DNA of 5,762 nucleotides, from contig DAOUWQ010000117.1 of the NCBI GenBank assembly GCA_030667035.1, forward strand, positions 1 to 5,762. Reading direction: 5' to 3'. Positions 1 to 4,109 of the stretch are shown piece after piece. Under the pieces are notes generated by a model. It was not told where the DNA came from. It did no database searches and was given only the letters and a program-made list of their open reading frames with translations. Source of the DNA: Candidatus Heimdallarchaeota archaeon (GTDB taxonomy: Archaea; Asgardarchaeota; Heimdallarchaeia; JABLTI01). The number at the start of each line of letters is the position of its first letter. Within the stretch, counting starts at the first letter, position 1. Both the position numbers and the translations under genes were made by a program.

Positions 1-504
1 ATACTCATTGAAAGTTGAAACTACATTATCAACTCTTGCTATGTCATCTTTAATATCGGAATCATAGAGTCCTTGAGTCAAAGCCTCAATATACGCAAGA
101 TTATCTTCCGAACTTATAAGTTCATCAGAATCTAAAACAATAATAGTTGTTTGTCTAGAAATATTTGAATCAAACTGATCCTCAAGAATTTGCACACCAA
201 TATTACTTTCAAGGTTATTTGGGAGAAAATCTTGATCATTATATTTCAATTCATCTTGCAATAAAAATGCAGGATAAATCGCCGATGCTAAAGAGAGTAA
301 GCTAATTATTAGAATTATTTTATATCTTTTTGTAACAAATCCTCCAAACCATTTAAAGAATACATTTTTCCTTTTCTTTTTTGGTTTTGTATCTTTGTTA
401 TCTTTTTTCTTTTCTAAACTTTCACTAGCAATCTTACTCTCGAATTCCAGTTTTTCTTTTTTCGATTTTATTTTGCACATAAGTTTTTTCAACCGTGTTT
501 TCAT
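1..504 (-). CDS. MMPL/RND-family membrane transporter, N-terminal part (runs off left edge)
   Basis: Translating the minus strand from the ATG at 504 gives 168 uninterrupted residues to the window edge, so the 3' part is missing. Residues 1-60 are a very basic, Lys-rich cytoplasmic tail. Residues 61-83 (starting YKIILIISLL) form one hydrophobic helix, preceded by a WFGGFVTKR segment. Next comes an extracytoplasmic stretch with DFLPNNLES (residues 92-100) and a beta-strand-like TTIIVLDSDE (119-128). The order 'W..fv..r', first helix, 'fLP..les', '..iivl' is typical of the start of MMPL/RND permeases (SecDF/HpnN/MmpL-like), which export lipids, drugs or other hydrophobic compounds using the ion gradient. 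The substrate cannot be told. An AGGAG lies 15 nt upstream (520-524), rather far, so the start is likely but not certain; Met9 (480) is an alternative. The basic tail of about 50 residues is longer than usual. Family call is good, function open. Confidence 0.75.
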   Translation of the reverse strand, partial: MKTRLKKLMCKIKSKKEKLEFESKIASESLEKKKDNKDTKPKKKRKNVFFKWFGGFVTKRYKIILIISLLSLASAIYPAFLLQDELKYNDQDFLPNNLESNIGVQILEDQFDSNISRQTTIIVLDSDELISSEDNLAYIEALTQGLYDSDIKDDIARVDNVVSTFNEY

Positions 505-564
505 TTGCCAATTGTTAATCTCCTGTCGAAAATGTTGTAATTGCTGTGAAATAAATAGGTATAA

Positions 565-618
565 TAGGTTAGACCTCTTACTCGAGTCAGACCTCTAACC
601 TAGGTTAGACCTCTTACT
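565..618. repeat. Three 18-bp tandem units at the transporter promoter (operator candidate)
   Basis: Units lie at 565-582, 583-600 and 601-618. Units 1 and 3 are identical (TAGGTTAGACCTCTTACT). Unit 2 is diverged but keeps AGACCTCT in the same register. Units 1 and 2 also form an imperfect 36-bp palindrome (566-601) with outer arms AGGTTAGA/TCTAACCT and a CTCGAG centre, and AACCTAGGTT (597-606) is a perfect 10-bp palindrome. The array starts at the transporter TATA box and covers the predicted transcript start, where a bound protein would block initiation. The repeats are seen directly; the operator role is inferred. Confidence 0.7.
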
Positions 619-625
619 ATATAAA
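618..625 (-). promoter_or_regulatory. TATA box for the MMPL-type transporter
   Basis: On the minus strand this reads TTTATATA, an exact match to the archaeal box A core. A start about 25 bp downstream would fall near 592-598, giving a leader of about 90 nt before the ATG at 504. The T at 618 is shared with the last repeat unit. The plus strand also looks TATA-like here but would point into the 3' end of the opposing dut gene. Confidence 0.5.
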
Positions 626-638
626 TATACGTAAAATT

Positions 639-659
639 TCAAAAAAAGGAAGAGAAGAA
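639..659 (-). terminator. T-rich terminator after dut
   Basis: Directly after the dut stop codon the minus strand reads CTTCTCTTCC and then seven T (647-641). Archaeal RNA polymerase terminates at such U-tracts without needing a hairpin. It would separate dut from the transporter promoter just beyond. Confidence 0.4.
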
Positions 660-1127
660 TTATTTCTTCTCGTTTTGATAGGTTCCATCATAACCTTCTG
701 ATATTTCTTTAGACATTAGAAAAACAATTTGAGCAACACGAGCATTCTGATATACTTTTATTGGATGATTTACAACCAACAATCCCTGCCCTCTACCTGA
801 ATAACCTGAGTCCCACCACGCACCTATCATTGTTCCACCCATTCTGAGTAAAGTACTTCTTGGTTGAATTATTCCAACAGCATTAAGAGGAACACTTACA
901 ATTTCATTATAGCGAACTACATAAGCACCCGGTTGCAATTCCCAGTATTCATCATCTGTTTTTGCTAAAGGTTCATACTCTGGAAGAACACGTTTGGAGT
1001 TATCGAAATCGATTGCTCCTTCTCCTTTTAGAGTAAAGATTTCTTTCACGGATAAATCAAAACCATTTACTTGAGCTTGTTTTTTGAAATCTATAGCATC
1101 AGCAATGATAGTGTTAAAATCGCCCAT
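660..1127 (-). CDS. dut: dUTP diphosphatase (DCD/DUT family)
   Basis: A 155-residue protein of the dCTP deaminase/dUTPase beta-barrel family, cytosolic and normally trimeric, that turns dUTP into dUMP and pyrophosphate and so keeps uracil out of DNA. Visible motifs are NGFDLSVKEI (21-30), PGAYVVRYNE (66-75), the phosphate-binding PRSTLLRMG (89-97), WWDSGYSGRGQ (104-114) with D106 as the likely uracil-site/catalytic acid, NARVAQIVF (128-136), and a C-terminal GYDGTYQ (145-151) that probably closes over the active site. The length fits archaeal monofunctional dUTPases. I start at the ATG at 1127. The frame stays open upstream to a TTG at 1196 (23 extra residues), but that extension has no family motif and would begin ahead of the likely transcript start. 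A pure dCTP deaminase or a bifunctional enzyme is the alternative. It is divergent from ssb. Confidence 0.85.
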   Translation of the reverse strand: MGDFNTIIADAIDFKKQAQVNGFDLSVKEIFTLKGEGAIDFDNSKRVLPEYEPLAKTDDEYWELQPGAYVVRYNEIVSVPLNAVGIIQPRSTLLRMGGTMIGAWWDSGYSGRGQGLLVVNHPIKVYQNARVAQIVFLMSKEISEGYDGTYQNEKK

Positions 1128-1210
1128 AAAAATAGCGGAAAATTCTTCTTTGGATTTTTGTTCATCGTTTGACAAAGTAGTTACACTCCACAACAAAAGT
1201 GAGACACTAC

Positions 1211-1218
1211 TAAATAAA
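1211..1218 (-). promoter_or_regulatory. Possible TATA box for dut
   Basis: The minus strand reads TTTATTTA within TTTTTTTATTTAG. A start about 25 bp downstream would be near 1188, leaving a leader of about 60 nt to the ATG at 1127 and excluding the TTG at 1196. The match is weak in such AT-rich sequence. Confidence 0.28.
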
Positions 1219-1273
1219 AAAATTGTCGTTTGAATTATGAAAAGAAAAAAATACTCAAATCATCATTTTTACA

Positions 1274-1297
1274 GAAAATACTAATAATAGTATTCTC
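1274..1297. promoter_or_regulatory. Palindrome between dut and ssb
   Basis: Perfect 7-bp arms AATACTA (1277-1283) and TAGTATT (1288-1294) flank a 4-bp centre. After one mismatch the symmetry extends by GA/TC to 1274 and 1297. It lies about 6 bp upstream of the ssb TATA-like box and some 55 bp upstream of the dut TATA-like box, where a dimeric regulator could act on both genes. The symmetry is seen; regulator binding is inferred. Confidence 0.4.
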
Positions 1298-1302
1298 CAT
1301 TG

Positions 1303-1311
1303 TAAATTATT
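1303..1311 (+). promoter_or_regulatory. Probable TATA box for ssb
   Basis: TAAATTATT resembles box A. A start about 25 bp on, near 1333, would give a leader of about 17 nt that still contains the GAGG ribosome-binding site (1339-1342), 7 nt before the ATG at 1350. Confidence 0.4.
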
Positions 1312-1349
1312 AATCATACATAAGCATTGAACTTAACCGAGGATGTAAA

Positions 1350-1718
1350 ATGTCTTTTATTAAAGTTAAAGAACTGAAACCTATCAAACAACCAGGAATA
1401 AATATTGTTGTTCGAGTTATTGTAAAAGGTGAACCAAGATCAGTCAATACCAAATTTGGAAAATCTCGTGTATGTGATGTCAAAGTTGGTGACGAAACAG
1501 GAACTACAACAATGAGTTTGTGGGGAACGAAAATCAATGAAGTCAGTTTTGGTGATCTATTAAAAATTGAGGAAGGGTACACGAACGTTTGGCAAGGTCG
1601 TGCTCAGCTTTCTTTAGGTCGTAATGGGACAATGACCAAAATTGAAGATGAAAGTTTTCCTGATGCACAAACTATCCTAAATAAATTCATCGAAGAAAGC
1701 CAAGAAGAAGAAGAATAG
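1350..1718 (+). CDS. ssb: Single-OB-fold ssDNA-binding protein (archaeal SSB/hSSB1-like)
   Basis: A 122-residue protein: one OB fold at about residues 3-98 and an acidic tail ending EESQEEEE. It should coat single-stranded DNA during replication and repair and recruit partners through the tail. Diagnostic stretches are VNTKFGKSRVCDVKVGDETG (32-51), TTMSLWGTKI (53-62) and GDLLKIEEGYTNVWQGRAQL (68-87). W58, W81 and F37 are placed to stack on bases like the aromatic residues of Sulfolobus SSB and human hSSB1. The short length (no zinc finger, no second OB fold) sets it apart from archaeal RPA41/RPA70. The ATG has a GAGG at 7-nt spacing, which fixes the start. It diverges from dut, and the AlkD-like gene follows 52 bp downstream on the same strand, so the neighbourhood is one of DNA maintenance. 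A close alternative is an OB-fold partner subunit of a larger RPA. Confidence 0.88.
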   Translation: MSFIKVKELKPIKQPGINIVVRVIVKGEPRSVNTKFGKSRVCDVKVGDETGTTTMSLWGTKINEVSFGDLLKIEEGYTNVWQGRAQLSLGRNGTMTKIEDESFPDAQTILNKFIEESQEEEE

Positions 1719-1730
1719 TAAATAACAATC

Positions 1731-1758
1731 ATTTTTGTTTTTTACTTTTTATTTTTAT
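1731..1758 (+). terminator. T-rich tract after ssb
   Basis: From 13 bp after the ssb stop the plus strand carries runs of 5, 6, 5 and 5 T within 28 bp, the usual look of an archaeal U-tract terminator. The distal part could equally be a TATA element for the next gene. Termination is likely partial if ssb and alkD are read together. Confidence 0.35.
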
Positions 1759-1770
1759 TATCGGAGTTTG

Positions 1771-2481
1771 GTGGGAAAATTGATTGTTAATAATTTATCT
1801 AATCCAGAAATGATTCTTGAAAGATTGGAAGAATTAAAGGATTCAGAAGCTATTGGATGGATGGAGAAATATGGCATCACGCCTGAAAATGCTTTTGGGA
1901 TTAAAATTCCTATCCTCCGAAAGCTAGCGAAAGAAATTGGTACAGATCATAAATTAGCACTAGATTTATGGGATTTAAACTACAGAGAAACAAGAATTTT
2001 GGCTTCTATGATTGATGACCCCGATTTTGTTACTGAATCTCAAATGGAACGATGGGCAAGTGATTTTGATTATTGGGAAATTTGTGATCAGTGTATTATG
2101 AGTTTATTTGAACGAACAAAATATGCTTATCAGAAAGTTATCGATTGGACGAAAAGAGAAGAAGAATACGTCAAAAGAGCTGGTTATGTATTAATTGCGC
2201 GATTAGCAGTTAGTGATAAGAAAGCAGATGATGATGTTTTCATTTCGTTTCTACCTTTGATTCAAAAGGGAGCCTCAGACCCTAGAAATATGGTTAAGAA
2301 AAGTGTAAATTGGGCTCTCAGACAAATTGGTAAAAGAAATCGAGATCTCAACAAAGAAGCAATTATGATCAGTAATGAGATTTTACATATGGACTTTCCA
2401 AGTGCAAAGTGGGTTGCTAAAGATGCTTTAAAGGAATTAGAAAGTGAATTAGTACAAAATCGTTTGAAAAGAATAAAATAA
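1771..2481 (+). CDS. alkD: AlkD-like DNA alkylation repair protein (HEAT-like repeat DNA glycosylase)
   Basis: A 236-residue, all-helical protein of the DNA alkylation repair (AlkD/AlkC) superfamily. Bacillus cereus AlkD excises N3- and N7-alkylated purines without flipping the base. Family stretches: FGIKIPILRKLAKEIG (42-57), YRETRILASMIDDP (71-84), FDYWEICDQC (99-108), KRAGYVLIARLAV (136-148), KKSVNWALRQIGKRN (176-190). W102 and D106 are spaced as W109/D113 of B. cereus AlkD, and W181 falls where W187 is expected, so the key active-site residues seem present. The start is uncertain. I chose GTG at 1771 because GGAG (1763-1766) lies just ahead. The same frame is open to a TTG at 1735, whose Phe/Tyr-rich peptide is merely the translated T-rich tract, and ATG 1810 would still keep the whole domain. 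It probably shares transcription with ssb 52 bp upstream. Activity on a given lesion is inferred. Confidence 0.85.
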   Translation: MGKLIVNNLSNPEMILERLEELKDSEAIGWMEKYGITPENAFGIKIPILRKLAKEIGTDHKLALDLWDLNYRETRILASMIDDPDFVTESQMERWASDFDYWEICDQCIMSLFERTKYAYQKVIDWTKREEEYVKRAGYVLIARLAVSDKKADDDVFISFLPLIQKGASDPRNMVKKSVNWALRQIGKRNRDLNKEAIMISNEILHMDFPSAKWVAKDALKELESELVQNRLKRIK

Positions 2482-2524
2482 AACGCATTCAAGTCTTCTA
2501 CTTGTTTTACTCATAGGTCAATTG

Positions 2525-2561
2525 TTTGAAGAGGATAAATTTTCTAATCCTTTGCTTCAAA
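2525..2561 (+). terminator. Hairpin downstream of alkD, probable terminator
   Basis: TTTGAAG (2525-2531) pairs with CTTCAAA (2555-2561), and AGGAT (2532-2536) with ATCCT (2547-2551), leaving a 3-nt bulge and a 10-nt AT-rich loop. It begins 43 bp after the alkD stop, and a run of seven T follows at 2574-2580. The stem is clear; a terminator or 3'-end stabilising role is inferred. The segment 2482-2524 holds nothing I recognise. Confidence 0.4.
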
Positions 2562-2566
2562 TATCT

Positions 2567-2588
2567 CGAAACCTTTTTTTGTTTTAAG
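2567..2588 (+). promoter_or_regulatory. Possible promoter for the sRNA-like/tRNA-Gly transcript
   Basis: CGAAAC (2567-2572) resembles the archaeal BRE and is followed by a T-rich box and TTTTAAG (2582-2588). A start about 25 bp downstream would fall near 2604, right at the GC-rich stem at 2605. No TATA-like element sits at the right distance for a start directly ahead of the tRNA at 2684. Confidence 0.3.
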
Positions 2589-2604
2589 AAAACAAAATAT
2601 ACCA

Positions 2605-2671
2605 CGCGAACGATGATCGTTCTGGCCCTAGCTGAACATTGATGTTGAGGATTTTGAGTAGATAGTTCGCG
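2605..2671 (+). ncRNA. Candidate C/D-box-like sRNA in the tRNA-Gly leader
   Basis: A GC-rich segment stands out from AT-rich flanks and is closed by a perfect 7-bp stem, CGCGAAC (2605-2611) with GTTCGCG (2665-2671). Inside are, in C/D-sRNA order, a near C box ACGATGA (2610-2616; consensus RUGAUGA), a 15-nt spacer, a D' box CTGA (2632-2635), a 4-nt gap, and a near C' box TGATGT (2640-2645). A canonical D box before the 3' stem is missing; only TAGA (2659-2662) is near. C/D sRNAs guide 2'-O-methylation with L7Ae, Nop5 and fibrillarin. GAACGATGATCGTTC (2608-2622) can fold by itself instead, so a plain structured tRNA 5' leader is the alternative. No coding potential was found. Confidence 0.3.
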
Positions 2672-2683
2672 CAAATTTACTTT

Positions 2684-2783
2684 GCACCGCTGGTCCAGCC
2701 TGGCAAGACTCGACCCTCCCAGTAGAGAACTTCGCTCAAGGAGATAGGTCGGAACCAGGGTTCAAATCCCGGGCGGTGCACCA
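2684..2783 (+). tRNA. tRNA-Gly(CCC) with 24-nt intron
   Basis: Acceptor stem GCACCGC (2684-2690) pairs fully with GCGGTGC (2773-2779); the discriminator is A (2780) and CCA is encoded (2781-2783). The D arm has a 3-bp stem GTC/GAC (2693-2695, 2707-2709) and a GCCTGGC loop. The anticodon stem is CGACC (2711-2715) with GGTCG (2747-2751), and the anticodon CCC (2718-2720) follows CT at positions 32-33. The variable loop is 4 nt. The T loop is TTCAAAT (2761-2767) on stem CAGGG/CCCGG, which has one A-G mismatch (2757 with 2771). An intron at 2722-2745 interrupts the loop after position 37. The mature tRNA is 76 nt with CCA. CCC reads the glycine codon GGG. It converges with nop10. Confidence 0.93.
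2722..2745 (+). other. tRNA intron with canonical bulge-helix-bulge
   Basis: The 24-nt intron lies between tRNA positions 37 and 38. CTCC (2716-2719) pairs with GGAG (2740-2743), forming the 4-bp central helix. It is flanked by 3-nt bulges CAG (2720-2722) and ATA (2744-2746), each cut after its second base as in canonical archaeal BHB substrates. An inner stem GAG/CTC (2725-2727, 2735-2737) caps it. The splicing endonuclease and RtcB-type ligase would process it. Confidence 0.88.
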
Positions 2784-2787
2784 ATAG

Positions 2788-2804
2788 AATTAATTTATTA
2801 AAAA
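2788..2804. terminator. AT-rich transcript end between convergent tRNA-Gly and nop10
   Basis: The 61 bp between the tRNA and the nop10 stop hold AATTAATTTATTAAAAA: T-containing on the plus strand and, on the minus strand, a T5 run followed by AT. Either or both transcripts could stop here. No strong hairpin is visible. Confidence 0.22.
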
Positions 2805-2844
2805 GAAGATAAGGAAGAGTAATTTTTCGGAAGTGAACATACAA

Positions 2845-3021
2845 TTACTCTTTTGCTTGTTCTTTGGACTGTTTCATTAATTCCCTTCGATATTTGCCAT
2901 ATTTCTGGGAATGAACAATTGAAAATTTAGCAGGAGCAGGTTTAACTGCTTGTTTTTTACACTTAGGACAAGTTTCCTTTAGAGTATATTGTCCACATTT
3001 TGTGCATTTATGAATTGACAT
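2845..3021 (-). CDS. nop10: H/ACA RNP protein Nop10
   Basis: A 58-residue protein that short-ORF cut-offs tend to miss. The N-terminal zinc ribbon has CTKC (6-9) and CPKC (18-21) joined by GQYTLKET, the hallmark Nop10 stretch. A conserved C-terminal part follows, with PAPAKFS (28-34) and YGKYRREL (41-48). Length matches archaeal Nop10 (about 55-60). Nop10 binds the pseudouridine synthase Cbf5 and, with Gar1 and L7Ae, forms the H/ACA particle that pseudouridylates rRNA under guide-RNA direction. The ATG at 3021 has AGGA at 8-nt spacing (3030-3033), so the start is firm. It lies 44 bp downstream of the aIF2-alpha stop on the same strand, a gene order conserved across many archaea, and is surely co-transcribed with it. 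Confidence 0.95.
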   Translation of the reverse strand: MSIHKCTKCGQYTLKETCPKCKKQAVKPAPAKFSIVHSQKYGKYRRELMKQSKEQAKE

Positions 3022-3065
3022 TGTTTATTTCCTGCCTTCAATTTAATTTAGTTTGTAATTTTATT

Positions 3066-3908
3066 CTATGCTCGCTTAAAGGAAAACGTACCATGTTGTT
3101 TTTCTACTTTATCTTCAATACGTTCTAGAGCATTTTCTAACGCCTTTTCAGCTAATTTGTAATCTTCAGATTCAACTTCAATTGAATAACGTGGACTACC
3201 AACTGTATAGACTTTGATAACGGTATTCTTTTCAGCTACATTATCTCTACCACTGATGAGTGCTTCTTTGAGATGTGTTAAACCTTCACCACCAGGTATA
3301 ATAATTTCAGCTGTGCCTTTAATTTCAACCGTTGCAGGGACAATATTATCAGCAGCAACTTTACGAATTGTTTTGGCCCATTTCTCAGGGATACCCATAT
3401 CTATGAGCTCCTTTTGAGTAGCGGTTGAAGCAAATTCAAGTGCATAATACAGTAACTCATGATGTGTGATCAAAATATCTCTAACTTCAGCAACACGTTC
3501 CAGATCTTCTTTTGACATTTTGTCAGTAACCATTTTGAAGAGAGTTGTTGCAGTTTGGCCACGTTTCGCTTCAAGAATTTTTAATTTCTTCATTTGTTCA
3601 GGAACACGTTTTATACTCAAATCAATTTGACCTTTATAGGGGTCTACCCGTAAAACTTTGGCTACTATTCTTTGACCTTCACGTACATGGACCCGAATAT
3701 TCTTTACCCAAGTTCTGGAGAGCTCAGAGATATGAACATACGCTTTTCTGTTATTGAATTCAGTCAACGAAACGTAACAACCATGTCCCATAACTTCTTC
3801 GACATTGGCTACTACTAGTTCATTTCTTTTCGGATACCCTACAAAAGTGGATTCTACATCTTTAGACGGATCAAATAAATCGTCTTCTATTCGACTTTTT
3901 TTGGACAT
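3066..3908 (-). CDS. eif2a: Translation initiation factor aIF2 subunit alpha
   Basis: A 280-residue protein with all three domains of aIF2-alpha: an S1/OB domain at about 27-101 (NELVVANVEEVMGHGCYVSL, then KAYVHISELSRTWVKNIR and GQIDLSIKRV), a helical domain at about 105-185 (EQMKKLKILEAKRGQ, WAKTIRKVAADN), and an alpha/beta domain at about 190-265 (ATVEIKGTAEI, GLTHLKEAL, GSPRYSIEVESEDYKLAEKAL). The last domain binds aIF2-gamma in the heterotrimer that delivers initiator tRNA to the small ribosomal subunit. The start is ATG 3908 with AGGAAGTGA (3918-3926) ahead at 9-nt spacing. There are about 17 extra acidic residues before the first strand compared with Pyrococcus, and S64 in SELSR aligns with eukaryotic eIF2-alpha Ser51. 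It heads the unit with nop10. The L44e/S27e genes often found upstream in archaea are not here. Confidence 0.95.
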   Translation of the reverse strand: MSKKSRIEDDLFDPSKDVESTFVGYPKRNELVVANVEEVMGHGCYVSLTEFNNRKAYVHISELSRTWVKNIRVHVREGQRIVAKVLRVDPYKGQIDLSIKRVPEQMKKLKILEAKRGQTATTLFKMVTDKMSKEDLERVAEVRDILITHHELLYYALEFASTATQKELIDMGIPEKWAKTIRKVAADNIVPATVEIKGTAEIIIPGGEGLTHLKEALISGRDNVAEKNTVIKVYTVGSPRYSIEVESEDYKLAEKALENALERIEDKVEKQHGTFSFKRA

Positions 3909-3949
3909 ATTATTAGTTCACTTCCTAGATTACTAGCAAAAGCAGTTAG

Positions 3950-3957
3950 ATAAAAAA
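3950..3957 (-). promoter_or_regulatory. Probable TATA box for the aIF2-alpha-nop10 operon
   Basis: The minus strand reads TTTTTTAT inside AGATTTTTTATCT. A start about 25 bp downstream falls near 3928, just ahead of the AGGAAGTGA ribosome-binding site, giving a short leader of about 20 nt. Confidence 0.4.
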
Positions 3958-4048
3958 TCTTCTATCAAACTGTTTCAATAGCATAAGAAAAAAGTGATGC
4001 GTAACATAAAAGTGTATGTTTTTATTTAATTCTTTAGGGTAAAAAAAG

Positions 4049-4057
4049 TTTAAAATA
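4049..4057 (+). promoter_or_regulatory. Probable TATA box for the alpha-oxoamine synthase gene
   Basis: TTTAAAATA follows an A-rich BRE-like stretch (4041-4048). A start about 25 bp on, near 4079, gives a leader of about 31 nt containing GGTG (4098-4101), 8 nt before the ATG at 4110. The rest of the 201-bp divergent spacer (3909-4109) shows no further clear signal. Confidence 0.45.
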
Positions 4058-4109
4058 GAGAAAAGACTGATACAACTAACGTAGAAAATTTATTTTTGGT
4101 GCTAAAACG

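Noticed and set aside
395..598. 67-residue plus-strand reading frame
   Set aside because: It lies antisense to the transporter start and its promoter; the Phe/Ser/Cys-rich composition is that of a shadow frame.
565..618. CRISPR array
   Set aside because: Units are only 18 bp and contiguous, with no unique spacers and no cas gene in view; an operator fits better.
616..630. Plus-strand TATA box
   Set aside because: It would drive transcription into the 3' end of the opposing dut gene with no plus-strand gene to express; the minus-strand reading fits the transporter.
1128..1196. N-terminal extension of dut from TTG 1196
   Set aside because: It has no family motif, no ribosome-binding site and a rare start codon; the ATG at 1127 gives the family's usual length.
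1310..1582. 90-residue minus-strand frame across ssb
   Set aside because: It is antisense to a well-supported OB-fold gene, with no recognisable domain.
1735..1770. AlkD start at TTG 1735
   Set aside because: The extra peptide is Phe/Tyr-rich because it translates the T-rich tract after ssb; GTG 1771 has a GGAG ahead of it.
3214..3757. Two plus-strand frames antisense to aIF2-alpha
   Set aside because: They are shadows of a strongly conserved gene, with no domain or ribosome-binding site.
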